NCBI RefSeq assembly: GCF_000421405.1
Contig: NZ_ATWY01000015.1
Span: 48,854-112,853 of the forward strand
From: Butyrivibrio sp. NC2007
Lineage (GTDB): Bacteria; Bacillota; Clostridia; Lachnospirales; Lachnospiraceae
DNA length: 64,000 nucleotides
Direction: 5' to 3'
In this document: one piece after another, positions 52,145-62,032 of the stretch
Layout: the number at the start of each line of letters is the position of its first letter
Position numbering within the stretch: position 1 is the first letter of the stretch
Made by a program: the position numbers and the translations under genes
The notes under the pieces: generated by a model
Databases searched by the model: none
Seen by the model: only the letters and a program-made list of their open reading frames with translations
What the model was told of the DNA's origin: nothing

Positions 52145-53043
52145 CAGTCTTCCTCCCCCTGCATAGTGATCTTCAGATATAAGAGTCCCACAAGAAACAG
52201 TATCAGGAACAATACATTTGCAACCGTTGATCCTTTGCTGTACTGGAACAGATCAAAGGAAAGCTTGTAGGAATAGGTGGAAAGAAGGTGTGTCGAATTG
52301 ACCGGTCCTCCTTCTGTCATTACGTATACAAGATCATATACCTTGAAGGTGTAGATAAATCCAAGAACCAGCACCGACTCAATGGTTGGGCGAAGGAGCG
52401 GCAGAGTTATCTTTATCAGCTGCTGCCAGCTGTTTGCGCCGTCAACCGAGGCGCTCTCGTACAGCTCCTGAGGAATCGTGGTAAGACCCGTCGCAAGGAG
52501 GATTGTGTTAAAAGGAATACCTATCCATACATTTGCAGCAACAACCGCGATCATTGCTGTCCTTGGAGTTGTCAGCCACTCTACATTGTTCTGTATCAGG
52601 TGAAGGCATTTTAAGATATAGTTGATGATTCCAACGTCTGTGGAGAACATGAACTTGAACATCAGCGCAGTTACCGTCATTGGCATCATCCAGGGTATCA
52701 TGGTGAGTCCTCTGACTGTCTTTGCGAATGTGAAGTTCTTATTGAACAAAAGAGCCAGTAAGAATCCTATAAGGAACTGGAAGATAAGGCAGTAAATGGT
52801 GAACTTTAAGGTGTTCCCCATTGCCTTTCTGAATACTTCATCCCCGAATATCTGAAGGTAATTGGCAAAGCCCACAAAATGCTTCTGGCCATGCACAAGG
52901 TTTTTTACCGATACGTCCTGAAAACTTAAAACGAGGTTACTGAGTATCGGATACCCAACAAAGATCAGCATATATAAAAATGCAGGAAGAATGAACAACA
53001 ATCCTGCATTTTCATATCTGAAAAATTCCTTTACTTTTTTCAT
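52144..53043 (-). CDS. CUT1 sugar ABC transporter permease (MalF-like)
   Basis: A 299-residue permease with six helices and the EAA loop (ELYESASVDGANSWQQLIKI). N-terminal YENAGLLFILPAFLYMLIF is characteristic of UgpA/MalF-type subunits. It precedes the MalG-like gene with one-base overlap. Confidence 0.94.
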   Translation of the reverse strand: MKKVKEFFRYENAGLLFILPAFLYMLIFVGYPILSNLVLSFQDVSVKNLVHGQKHFVGFANYLQIFGDEVFRKAMGNTLKFTIYCLIFQFLIGFLLALLFNKNFTFAKTVRGLTMIPWMMPMTVTALMFKFMFSTDVGIINYILKCLHLIQNNVEWLTTPRTAMIAVVAANVWIGIPFNTILLATGLTTIPQELYESASVDGANSWQQLIKITLPLLRPTIESVLVLGFIYTFKVYDLVYVMTEGGPVNSTHLLSTYSYKLSFDLFQYSKGSTVANVLFLILFLVGLLYLKITMQGEED

Positions 53044-53150
53044 CTTCTTCCCCTTTTCAATATCTCTTTTTCTAAATAATACCTTGGCAAAAGAAATATC
53101 AAAACACGATAAATCTGAAAAAGGTGGAATATTCTAATGTGGTTTTATTA

Positions 53151-54674
53151 TCACTTAAGGGACTTTCTGTACTCGGCAGGGAGCTTGCCCGTAACGTCTC
53201 TGAAGACCTTGCTGAAGTACTTGGGATCGGAGTAGCCGACTCTTTCCGATATCTCCTTGAGCTTCATTGAAGTGCCCACCAAAAGCTCTTTTGCCTTGCT
53301 GATCCTATAGTTTCTGATGTAGGTGCTGAAGGTCTCGCCCGTTTCCTTGTGGAACTGGGTTCCTAAGTACTCCGGAGTTATACCGAGCCTGTCAGCAATT
53401 TCATCAAGCGTGATTCCTGTGTGGTAGAACTCATGGATCATGCTCTTAGCACGACGCACAGTAAGCGTCTCCGTATCGGAAGCCTCCTCACTGTCTTTCA
53501 GCATATTCAAAATACCCGCGCATACAGATGAAAGTTCGGATCGGAGCTTGGCGTTCATGATACCGTCCAGGAGCTTTTGCTGCTGAAGATCGGCTACTTT
53601 TTTGTTTCCGATGTCCTTGGCAATCTCAATGACAGACCAGATAAATCTTACAAAGCACTCCTTGATCTCTCTCGGGTCATAAACCTTTCCGTCATGGAAA
53701 CCTTCTTCGAATTCATCCATGAGCTTTTTCTGCTGAGGAAAATCCGATGCGCATATTGCTGTCTTCATCCTTGCTTCAAGGTCCTGCGGATAGACGCACA
53801 GTGATGTCTGCACCTGGGTTATCTTGGGGTAGGATATCAGAACGTCTTTTTCAAAAGAGATATTCCAGTCCATGTATGGGTATAGATCGTTTATCCCCTG
53901 GCTGATGCCACCAATGGAGGTGCATTCGGTAAAGCCCATGGCAGAGCTTCCCTCTAACTTGTGCAGCAGCTGGTACTGGATCCATCTCTCAAAATCAGCG
54001 GCGCTTTCATATTTATAGACTATTACAATCAGGGATTTCCTGTATTCAACGTCAAGGATCAGGTACTTAATGCCCTCATAAAATGAAAGAGAATTCGAGA
54101 GCTCTTTTTGCTCTCTCTTTGCACTGTTTTCATACTGATTCCCAAGGTAGTCACACAGGATTATGAACTTCTGATCTGCGGTTATTCCGTAATTTTTCTT
54201 TAGATAGTTAAAAGCCTCATCGTCAGCGGACATTCGCCCTCCGATTATATCGCGCATAACCTGATCGAGCGTTCCGACCGTAGCAGGCTTTTTTCTCTTA
54301 TCCTCTTCCATCTGATGTCTGATGTTCTCGAGGGCTGTTGAAAAGTCAGATATATTAAGGGGTTTTAAAAGATACTCCGTAACCCCCAGTTTCATTGCAG
54401 TTCTTGCGTATTCAAATTCCGAGTAGGCGCTGAGTACGATGGCTTTAATGTCAAGGCCCTCATCACTGATGGCCTGTAGCATTTGAAGGCCGTCCATCTC
54501 CGGCATCTGCACGTCGGTAATGACAAGGTCGGGCTTTTTGGCCCTACAGATCTCAAGCCCTGCCCTTCCGTTTTCAGCTTCTCCCACTATTTCATATTCG
54601 TCTCCAAGTTTTCCAAGGAGTTTAAAAAATCCCTCCCTGATGCGGACTTCGTCCTCTACTATAACTATCCTCAT
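53151..54674 (-). CDS. YesN-type response regulator with AraC helix-turn-helix
   Basis: A 507-residue regulator: receiver domain at 1-125 (VEDEVRIREG, phospho-Asp in VITDVQMPEMDG, Lys in LLKPL), a long middle region (about 150-395), and a C-terminal AraC/XylS DNA-binding domain (about 405-505, ITLDEIADRLGITPEYLG and ISERVGYSDPKYFSKVF). Start at 54674 has GGGGGAG upstream; an upstream in-frame extension of 76 codons is not conserved-looking and crosses the terminator at 54737. Likely activates the sugar-uptake locus on signal from the kinase at 49439. Confidence 0.94.
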   Translation of the reverse strand: MRIVIVEDEVRIREGFFKLLGKLGDEYEIVGEAENGRAGLEICRAKKPDLVITDVQMPEMDGLQMLQAISDEGLDIKAIVLSAYSEFEYARTAMKLGVTEYLLKPLNISDFSTALENIRHQMEEDKRKKPATVGTLDQVMRDIIGGRMSADDEAFNYLKKNYGITADQKFIILCDYLGNQYENSAKREQKELSNSLSFYEGIKYLILDVEYRKSLIVIVYKYESAADFERWIQYQLLHKLEGSSAMGFTECTSIGGISQGINDLYPYMDWNISFEKDVLISYPKITQVQTSLCVYPQDLEARMKTAICASDFPQQKKLMDEFEEGFHDGKVYDPREIKECFVRFIWSVIEIAKDIGNKKVADLQQQKLLDGIMNAKLRSELSSVCAGILNMLKDSEEASDTETLTVRRAKSMIHEFYHTGITLDEIADRLGITPEYLGTQFHKETGETFSTYIRNYRISKAKELLVGTSMKLKEISERVGYSDPKYFSKVFRDVTGKLPAEYRKSLK

Positions 54675-54736
54675 TGCTTCTCCCCCACATGCTGCATAAA
54701 ATGCAGCCATCTTTTTTATATTAACATGACTGCAAT

Positions 54737-54769
54737 AAAAAAGGAGCAGACATTTAAATGTCTGCCCCT
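54737..54769 (-). terminator. Terminator of the chemoreceptor gene at 54787
   Basis: Minus-strand stem GGGGCAGACATTT / AAATGTCTGCTCC followed by T6. Confidence 0.92.
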
Positions 54770-54786
54770 GTATTAGTTTTAAAGTA

Positions 54787-56547
54787 TTATGCCTCGTCAG
54801 AAGGAAGCTCAACCTTGAAGTATTTAACGTTAGCTGTAAGCTCTTCAGCGATCTTCTGAAGGTCACGTGCCTGCTCAACAACAGATTCCATGTTGGTATC
54901 AAGCTGCATAAGGGATGCGCTTGTCTCCTGAGTTGATGCTGCGTTCTCCTCTGAAATACTTGAGAGGGATTCTACGGAATTCATGATGTTCTCCTTGTCG
55001 GAGTTCATGGTGTTAACCAGCTCTACGATCTGCTTGTTGCCTTCCTCGGTTTCCTGAAGGAGTGCAAGCATCTGATCGAAGGACTCACTCATCTCCTCAA
55101 GAGCTGTTGTCTCATTGGTTATGGCACCCTTGATAGCCTCTGTGAGCTCTTTATTCTTATTGGAGTAATCCGTAATTGTCGAAAGCATGTTGGTGATCTC
55201 GCCGGCAAGGTTATTGGTATCTCCCGCCAGATCCTTGATGTTATCTGCAACTACCGCAAAGCCCTTACCTGCTTCGCCTGCTCTTGCAGCCTCAATTGAA
55301 GCATTGAGAGCAAGGAGGTTTGTCTGGCTTGCGATGGAGATGATGGACTCAGCAGCTTGTGTGATCTGAGCAACTACGTTAGCTGTCTCATTTACAGAGT
55401 CTGCAACCTGAGTAGCCATCTCGTCGTTCTTCTGATCCTGCTCTTTGATCTGCTCGAGCTGTTCCTTAACCTTGGTTGATTCTTCGTAAACCTGACGGCC
55501 TCTTTCCATGTTGGAATTAGCGGAATCAAGAACGTTGTCTACGGAAGATCCCATGTTAACTGTGATAGAAGATGTGCTCTGAACATCTTCTGCCATAGCT
55601 GTTGCACCTGTAGCCAGATCGTTAACTGCAGAGCTGATATCTGTAGTTGTCTTCTGTGAACTTGTGATGCTGTCCTTGGCAAGTTCTGCCTTGGAATTGA
55701 CGGTATCAGCATGGTCAATGACTTTAACAAGAGCATTTCTGAGCTCATGTCTCATGGACTCCAGGCCCTTGAGGATTTCCTCGAACTCAATGATCATACT
55801 GTCGGTCTTTATCTTCGTTACGAAATCACCGCTGGAAATTCTCCTAACATCCTCGCCCATCTTCTTGAAAGTTTTCAGTATGGCCATAATAATGAGAACA
55901 GTTATTATAAGGAGAATAACGGCAATAGCCATAAAGATGCCGGCATTTACATATATGCTTTTTGAAGTTGCTGCTTCTGCCTCTTCTTTCTCGTGAGTAG
56001 CCCAGTCCTCTGTGATATCAGTCATATCGCTGATATAATCTCTTGTTGTAAGGAACTGATTGGCAAAAGCTTCAATGTCGCCCTCATTGGCGTCAACGTT
56101 ATAGGTGGTCTTCCAGGAATTAAACTGTGACTCGAAAGCAGGATAAACCTGTGAGAATGTCCTTCCATCGGAAGTAGTATGCTCCGTCCACAGATCATCA
56201 TTGGTCTGGGCAAGAGCGACAGCCTGTTTAACCCTGTCAAAGGCCTGATCACAGTTCTCATAGTAATCACTTACATTCTGCTTTATCTGCTCCGGAGGCA
56301 AATACTGCGCGTAAGCATTAATATTCAGCACAGCAGTCTCAGCCTGATACAGATCCCTGTCCGCATTGATCAGGTTTGTACTTATGGTATAAAGCATGTC
56401 ATAGTAAAGCTCTTTATCAGCTTGCTCAATTGATTTCATCTTAGTTGCATTGAGAATGATGCTGATGACAAGCGTTAATACCAGTACTGTTGAAATACCG
56501 ATAAGCAAGAGTCCAAGTGGTGCCTTAAAGCCTGATTTCTGATTCAT
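54787..56547 (-). CDS. Methyl-accepting chemotaxis protein (four-helix-bundle sensor)
   Basis: A 586-residue chemoreceptor: membrane helix (about 10-32), an extracellular helical 4HB-type sensor domain (to about 205), second membrane helix (about 206-228), HAMP, and a signalling domain with the hairpin tip [30 protein letters not shown]. It has no CheR-binding NWETF-type tail. A TATAAT on the minus strand at 56581-56586 is the likely -10. Ligand unknown. Confidence 0.94.
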   Translation of the reverse strand: MNQKSGFKAPLGLLLIGISTVLVLTLVISIILNATKMKSIEQADKELYYDMLYTISTNLINADRDLYQAETAVLNINAYAQYLPPEQIKQNVSDYYENCDQAFDRVKQAVALAQTNDDLWTEHTTSDGRTFSQVYPAFESQFNSWKTTYNVDANEGDIEAFANQFLTTRDYISDMTDITEDWATHEKEEAEAATSKSIYVNAGIFMAIAVILLIITVLIIMAILKTFKKMGEDVRRISSGDFVTKIKTDSMIIEFEEILKGLESMRHELRNALVKVIDHADTVNSKAELAKDSITSSQKTTTDISSAVNDLATGATAMAEDVQSTSSITVNMGSSVDNVLDSANSNMERGRQVYEESTKVKEQLEQIKEQDQKNDEMATQVADSVNETANVVAQITQAAESIISIASQTNLLALNASIEAARAGEAGKGFAVVADNIKDLAGDTNNLAGEITNMLSTITDYSNKNKELTEAIKGAITNETTALEEMSESFDQMLALLQETEEGNKQIVELVNTMNSDKENIMNSVESLSSISEENAASTQETSASLMQLDTNMESVVEQARDLQKIAEELTANVKYFKVELPSDEA

Positions 56548-56667
56548 GTGTTTACCTCCTTATTCGAATCCCATACCACTATTATATTGCTTTTCGGATT
56601 AAAGAATGTGCTTTTTGGCTAAAATTTATACTTTTTTTAGGCAATTTGTTTATATTTAATCATCCGT

Positions 56668-59367
56668 TTATTTGCCTATTTTTTCCCTTATCAGATCCCC
56701 TGTTCTTCTGATCTCTTCCCAGAAGTCCCTGGCGGATAACCTGATCGCCCCGCTTCCCATGACAATTACCTGTTCTATGGCATCAGAAGTGGCCACGGTT
56801 ACCCTGTATTTCCTGCTTATCTCATGTGCAGCTTTCTCGATATACTGATCTGCAGTCTCTGCCTCTTTTGTATAAATAATCATCAGTCCGCTCTTTTCTT
56901 CCACATGTTCCCTTCCGCCGGGAACCTTGTATGCGTCGAAAACAAGCAGCACTTTCTCTCTCCTGAAGCCCTGGAAATTCACCAACGTGTCGATGAGGGT
57001 ATCTCTTGCAGCCTTTAGGTCATCCCTGGCAAGAGAAGCCATTTCAGGCGATGCATAAATAATATTGTATCCGTCAACCAGGAGATATTCCTTGTATTCA
57101 TCGGGGTTTTCACCCTTTACATTTTCATATTTCTCACGCTTTTGTCTCTCGACTTCAAGGTCTCTTCTGGCTTCTTTTTCTTCGGCTGTCAGTGCAGTAA
57201 CTTCTGTCCTGGTCTCTACGTACCTCGGTTTGACCGCTCCGTAGGTCCGCTCAAATATTACCTTTAACTCCTTGTCTTCCATGCGGAGCTGCTGTTCTAT
57301 TTCGTCAAAAGACCTCGGGGCGTTATCTTGTCTTCTAAGACGCGCCTGAAGCTTTTCAAGGGCTTCCATATCTATGCTGTCAGACAGATCGGTCTTTTTA
57401 TTGCTGTCGTCAGGGCTCCATCCTGAATCCACATGCATGTAATTTCTGACTTCACTCCAGGGTATAACGGTTCCGGCTCCGTGCATGCAAAATACTGAGT
57501 CAGCGGAGTTGTCGATATCAAGCTCGGGATCGTAACCAAGCTGCTCAAGGACTTCTTCCGTGTTATGGCAAGGGGCATAACCACTTAAGGTAGTAAATAT
57601 CCTGCCCTCGCCTCTTGTGTAGGAGGAAAGCGTGGTGCTGTAATCCCCCAGGCATGCTGCCGGAACAGTTCCTGTAAGGACTGATTTCCCTCCCTCGATG
57701 TCCGGGGAAGATACCGTACCGTTCATGCGCTGCATATCACTGAGTGCCCTTCCCACAAACTCCTGCGGAAGTTCAATGCGATAGTCAAACACCGGCTCAA
57801 GAAGGATGCTGTTTGCCTGCATCAGTCCCTGTCTTATCGCACGATAAGTGGCTTGCCTGAAGTCTCCGCCCTCGGTGTGCTTTTCATGAGCTCTTCCGGC
57901 AAGCAGGGTTATCTTTATATCTGTGACCTCAGACCCTGTAAGGACTCCGAGATGTTTTTTCTCTAAGATATGTGTCTGAATGAGCCTCTGCCAGTTAAGG
58001 GCAAGGTCATCGGTACTGCATACGCTGTCAATTGCAATTCCGCTTCCGGGCTCTCCGGGTTCAAGCAGAAGGTGGACCTCCGCATAATGTCTTAGGGGTT
58101 CGTAGTGTCCTACACCTTCAACAGGTCCTGCGATTGTTTCCTTATATACTATGTGTCCGGGGCCAAAGCCAACATCAAGGTCAAAGCGGCTCTTTATCAG
58201 ATGCTTTAAAATTTCCTTCTGAACTTCGCCCATGGTCTGAACCACGATGCTCTTTGTAGCTTCAACATAATTAAGAAGAAGCATGGGTTCCTCTTCTTCC
58301 AGGGCTTTTAGTTTGCCGTAAACCTGTATGGCATCAGCCTCCTCGGGAAGAATGAGAGTTGATGAAAGAATGGGCTGAAGAACCTCTGATACCGTCTCGC
58401 CTTCCAGGATTCCAAGACCTTCACCGGCTCTTGTATCCAATAAGCCGGTAACGGCACAGATCATTCCTGCCTCTGCCTCGGCTACCGCGGTAAACTTATC
58501 TCCGGAGTAAAGCCTTATCTGGTCTATCTTGTCATTACCGATCTGATCTCTTACCTTAAGTCTTCCGCTCATTATCTTCATATGAGTTAATCTGTTGTTG
58601 TTTTCATCGCGGCTTATCTTGAATACGCGGGCGCCAAAGGCTTTGTCTGACAGATCTTTTAAAGAGTCTTCTTCTGATTCCTGAAGGTAATCTGACACAA
58701 GGTCCAAAAGTTCTTTTACCCCTTCCATCTTAAGGGCAGAGCCAAACCTGCAGGGGAAACACTTACGGGTTCTGATAAGACGGGCGATGTCGCTCTTATC
58801 TACTGCTCTGCCTTCAAGAAAACCTTCTAAAAGCTCGTCATCACATACTGCGATCTCTTCCTGAGTTTCTGCATCGGTCATGGGATTTGTGAAGTCAACG
58901 ACATGGCTGCCAAGGTCAGTCTTTAGCGCCGACATTATGTCCTGCCGGCTGATTCCCTGGGCATCTGCCTGGTCCATCTTATTTACAAATATGATCGTTG
59001 GAACGTTATAGTGAGAAAGAAGCTTAAAAAGCACCTTGCCCTGACTTGTGACCTTGTCCGGGGCGCTGATGATAAGAACCGCCACGTCAAGAACCTGCAG
59101 AGTTCTCTCCATCTCAGGAGAAAAATCCGCATGGCCCGGCGTATCAAGAAGTGTGAAATTTATTCCTTCATATTCAAAGATAGCCTGCTTGGAAAATATA
59201 GTAATCCCGCGGCTTCTTTCAAGTTCGTAGGTATCAAGGAAGGTGTCCCTGTGGTCCACTCTTCCCATGTTTCTGATAGCTCCGCCGAGGTATAAAAGTC
59301 CCTCTGAGAGCGTTGTCTTTCCGGCATCAACATGCGCAAGAATGCCGATGGTTAAATTTTTATGCAT
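56668..59367 (-). CDS. TetM-like translational GTPase fused to Rae1/YacP-type NYN ribonuclease
   Basis: An 899-residue cytosolic protein. Residues 1-about 660 follow ribosomal-protection GTPases (TetM/TetO, EF-G fold): G1 AHVDAGKTT (11-19), switch I RGITI (53-57), DTPGHADF (75-82), NKMD (129-132), then domains II-V (TMGEVQKEILKHLI, GFGPGHIVYKETI). A charged helical linker (about 680-755, EARRDLEVERQKREKYENV) leads to an NYN domain (about 758-895) with every Rae1/YacP hallmark: LLVDGYNIIYA, LLVFDAYKVPGG, YTKEAETADQYIEK, VATSDAIEQ and GSGAIRLSA. TetM is about 640 residues, so the addition is a full nuclease domain. Whether it protects from tetracycline or rescues/surveys ribosomes is unknown. 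It follows the gene at 59374 by 6 bp. Confidence 0.92.
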   Translation of the reverse strand: MHKNLTIGILAHVDAGKTTLSEGLLYLGGAIRNMGRVDHRDTFLDTYELERSRGITIFSKQAIFEYEGINFTLLDTPGHADFSPEMERTLQVLDVAVLIISAPDKVTSQGKVLFKLLSHYNVPTIIFVNKMDQADAQGISRQDIMSALKTDLGSHVVDFTNPMTDAETQEEIAVCDDELLEGFLEGRAVDKSDIARLIRTRKCFPCRFGSALKMEGVKELLDLVSDYLQESEEDSLKDLSDKAFGARVFKISRDENNNRLTHMKIMSGRLKVRDQIGNDKIDQIRLYSGDKFTAVAEAEAGMICAVTGLLDTRAGEGLGILEGETVSEVLQPILSSTLILPEEADAIQVYGKLKALEEEEPMLLLNYVEATKSIVVQTMGEVQKEILKHLIKSRFDLDVGFGPGHIVYKETIAGPVEGVGHYEPLRHYAEVHLLLEPGEPGSGIAIDSVCSTDDLALNWQRLIQTHILEKKHLGVLTGSEVTDIKITLLAGRAHEKHTEGGDFRQATYRAIRQGLMQANSILLEPVFDYRIELPQEFVGRALSDMQRMNGTVSSPDIEGGKSVLTGTVPAACLGDYSTTLSSYTRGEGRIFTTLSGYAPCHNTEEVLEQLGYDPELDIDNSADSVFCMHGAGTVIPWSEVRNYMHVDSGWSPDDSNKKTDLSDSIDMEALEKLQARLRRQDNAPRSFDEIEQQLRMEDKELKVIFERTYGAVKPRYVETRTEVTALTAEEKEARRDLEVERQKREKYENVKGENPDEYKEYLLVDGYNIIYASPEMASLARDDLKAARDTLIDTLVNFQGFRREKVLLVFDAYKVPGGREHVEEKSGLMIIYTKEAETADQYIEKAAHEISRKYRVTVATSDAIEQVIVMGSGAIRLSARDFWEEIRRTGDLIREKIGK

Positions 59368-59373
59368 ACTCTT

Positions 59374-59823
59374 TTACTCTCTGACAGGTTCTACTCCAAG
59401 CTCTGCAAGGATCTTGTTCGCGCCCTGGATCTTTTCTGTAAACTTGGTCAAAAACGCGTTGCGGATCAGAACACTCTTTTCCTCAAAGCCAAATCTCTTG
59501 GGGATATCATGAGTGATTTCAAGTATATCCTGCGCAAGTCTTGTGGCAGCACCTGCTTCGCTCATTGACATTATTCCGAACACTGCAGTTGAATATGCCT
59601 TCGAGGAAAGACAGGAATCAATGAAGTAGTCGGCAAAATCCAGGAGCTTTGCATTTACGTCTCCTGTAATTCCCGGCGATAAAAGAACATCAAGATGATC
59701 TTCCATTTCTCTCCTTAGCTTTTTGGAATTAAAGATATTTATGCTGGTTCTTCCGATGACCTGGATCATGAGCCAGGCTTTCATTTCCTCTGCATATTTA
59801 TTCTCTGCTTCGTTATTAATCAT
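59374..59823 (-). CDS. Uncharacterised 149-residue helical protein
   Basis: No family I can name with confidence. Mostly alpha-helical, acidic, with no signal peptide or membrane segment (start MINNEAENKYAEEMKAW, end ILAELGVEPVRE), and one Cys. GAGAGG precedes the ATG and a minus-strand TATAAT lies at 59858-59863. The stop is 6 bp from the start of the GTPase-nuclease fusion, so the two are one transcript and the small protein is a candidate partner or regulator. Confidence 0.8.
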   Translation of the reverse strand: MINNEAENKYAEEMKAWLMIQVIGRTSINIFNSKKLRREMEDHLDVLLSPGITGDVNAKLLDFADYFIDSCLSSKAYSTAVFGIMSMSEAGAATRLAQDILEITHDIPKRFGFEEKSVLIRNAFLTKFTEKIQGANKILAELGVEPVRE

Positions 59824-59857
59824 AGAAACCTCTCTAAATGTTGTTGCTTTAAAAACT

Positions 59858-59941
59858 ATTATACAATATCTATTATCGATTCTTAAAATAATATAAACTA
59901 TAACGAAATATGGTAAATTCTTATTCGCTCAATGCTATAAT
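59858..59941. promoter_or_regulatory. Divergent promoters: GTPase-nuclease operon and chemoreceptor
   Basis: Minus strand TATAAT at 59858-59863; plus strand TGCTATAAT (extended -10; hexamer 59936-59941). A plus-strand TAAA 16 bp before GCTATAAT loosely resembles a motility sigma-D promoter. The -35 regions are weak. Confidence 0.5.
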
Positions 59942-59997
59942 TATTTATACTAGCTTTACTTATTTTATTATACCTTTTTGAACAGGAGATGAAAAAA

Positions 59998-62016
59998 ATG
60001 AGTGAAAATGAGGCAAAAACATCTGCAAATGCTTCTGTGAAGAAAAAGAACAAGAAGATCAGTACCAAGCTCCTTACGTACATACTTCCTGTTGTCATCA
60101 TCACAGTAGTGGCACTGGTTGTTATCGCAGCAACTGTTTCCAAAAACAGAATGTCTGAGATGGCCACAGAGACACTTGAGTCTTCTATCTCAAACCAGGC
60201 GGACAACATCGACGCGTGGCTGAGCGAAAACCTCCAGTATTTCACAACCGTAAAACATACCATAGAAAGTCAGAATCCTACAGAGGCGGAATTTGTTCCT
60301 ATTCTGGATACTTACTATGGCTATAACGAGAACTCTCCTGAGGGCTTCTATATCGGAACCAGTGACGGACAGTTCTACAAAGCCACCGAGTCCGGCATGG
60401 CTGCCGGAAATGTCACCGGAACCACCTGGTTTAAGCAGGGTCTTAGCAGGATCAGAATGGCATACGGTACCGCATACACAAATGAAGCCGGCGATACTGT
60501 TATCAGTGCCACCGGTATTCTAAACGACGGCTCCGATAATATCAAAGTCATCGGTGCAGACGTTTCCCTCAATAAGATAATGATCATCGTAAACTCCGGT
60601 GTAAAAATGGAGGATGCAAGTTCCTTCCTTGTAGATACCAATGACTACAAGATCCTTGCACACAGAGATAATACCATAATGGGTACGACTCTTGCAGAGT
60701 CAAACTCAAACCCTCTCCTTGCAGGTGCTGCTAAATCCATTATCAGTGGAGATCTCACCAGTAAAGAGATTGCAGACAACATGGTTGCTTTCAAAGAAAT
60801 CCCGGGAACAGACTGGGTTCTTGTATCATACATTCCTACAAGTATCATTCTTAAGTCTGTTTCACAGATGGGAACTCTTCTGTTTATAGTTGGTGGAATA
60901 GCAATTGTCCTCATTATTTTACTTATCCTCTTCGTTGTCAGAAGAGTTATTGCACCTCTTGGACATATTTCCAACAACATCACATCAATGTCAGAGGGTG
61001 ACTTCACTATCGATATCGATGCTTCAAGTAACGATGAGATCGGTGTCATGGGAAGCAGGGTTTCAGAGTTCGTTGCTTCCATGAGAAGCATGCTCTCACA
61101 TATCAGTCAGGAATCTGACAAGCTGCAGGAAGAATCAGATAACTCAGACAGAGTTTCAAAGACCATGTACGAAGCTTCCCAGTCACAGGCCGAAGCTATG
61201 CAGCAGCTCAATGAAACCGTTGATCAGCTGGCTACAGCTGTTAACGATATTGCTCAGAATGCCACAACTCTTGCACAGGTTGTTGCCGATACAAGAGATA
61301 ACAGTGACAAAGCAAACGAGAGTATGAAAGAAACAGTCGGCATCTCCCAGAAGGGCCGTGAGGATATGGAAAAACTCAGCGTTGCCATGGAAGGTATTTC
61401 CGATGCCAACGAAAGACTTGTTGAATCCATCAACAAGGTTGGTTCCGCATCTGAAGAGATCACCAACATTGTCGGCATGATCGGTGAGATCGCCGAGGAG
61501 ACAAACCTCCTTTCACTGAATGCTTCCATCGAGGCTGCAAGAGCAGGCGAAGCAGGAAAGGGATTTGCAGTTGTTGCTACACAGATTGCAAAGCTGGCCC
61601 AGACTTCTGCCGAGAGTGCAAACAATATTTCAAATCTTATCGACGAGGTTCACAAGCTTATCGGAGATGCAGTAGGCCAGGCACATGCAAGTGCTGATAG
61701 CATAAAAGAAAATTCCGAACTCATTCATGTTGCGGTTGGAACCTTCGATCAGATCTATACAAATATTCAGGAATCTAACGGACTTATCGAGGCAATGATC
61801 GAAGATATCGAGAAGGTTGATGACGTTGCCACCAACGTAGCTGCTATCTCAGAAGAGCAGGCAGCCAGCGCCGATGAGATTCTTGCAACCAGTGAGAACA
61901 TGGTTGAGATGGCAAACAATATCACAAAGAGCAGCCAGGATGTTGCGGACAATTCACACGAGCTTGCTAATACATCGCAGACTCTTACATCCTATGTTCA
62001 GAAGTTTAAGATTTAA
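59998..62016 (+). CDS. Methyl-accepting chemotaxis protein with double-Cache sensor
   Basis: A 672-residue chemoreceptor: membrane helix (about 30-52), dCache extracellular sensor (about 55-290, with the [14 protein letters not shown] and TTWFKQGL segments and [14 protein letters not shown] in the second lobe), second helix (about 295-320), HAMP, and signalling domain with tip [29 protein letters not shown] start at the ATG at 59998, nine nt after AGGAG, rather than at 59989, which directly abuts that site. The sugar-binding lipoprotein follows 16 bp after the stop. Confidence 0.94.
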   Translation: MSENEAKTSANASVKKKNKKISTKLLTYILPVVIITVVALVVIAATVSKNRMSEMATETLESSISNQADNIDAWLSENLQYFTTVKHTIESQNPTEAEFVPILDTYYGYNENSPEGFYIGTSDGQFYKATESGMAAGNVTGTTWFKQGLSRIRMAYGTAYTNEAGDTVISATGILNDGSDNIKVIGADVSLNKIMIIVNSGVKMEDASSFLVDTNDYKILAHRDNTIMGTTLAESNSNPLLAGAAKSIISGDLTSKEIADNMVAFKEIPGTDWVLVSYIPTSIILKSVSQMGTLLFIVGGIAIVLIILLILFVVRRVIAPLGHISNNITSMSEGDFTIDIDASSNDEIGVMGSRVSEFVASMRSMLSHISQESDKLQEESDNSDRVSKTMYEASQSQAEAMQQLNETVDQLATAVNDIAQNATTLAQVVADTRDNSDKANESMKETVGISQKGREDMEKLSVAMEGISDANERLVESINKVGSASEEITNIVGMIGEIAEETNLLSLNASIEAARAGEAGKGFAVVATQIAKLAQTSAESANNISNLIDEVHKLIGDAVGQAHASADSIKENSELIHVAVGTFDQIYTNIQESNGLIEAMIEDIEKVDDVATNVAAISEEQAASADEILATSENMVEMANNITKSSQDVADNSHELANTSQTLTSYVQKFKI

Positions 62017-62032
62017 GGAGGCATGGAATATA

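Noticed and set aside
54675..54902. 76-residue N-terminal extension of the YesN regulator
   Set aside because: It would read through the terminator at 54737-54769 and overlap the adjoining chemoreceptor; the receiver domain begins exactly at the ATG at 54674.
56668..59367. Classical acquired tetracycline-resistance gene (tetM/tetW)
   Set aside because: It has an extra NYN nuclease domain, no leader peptide or mobile context such as Tn916 genes, and chromosomal-type base use; resistance is possible but not shown.
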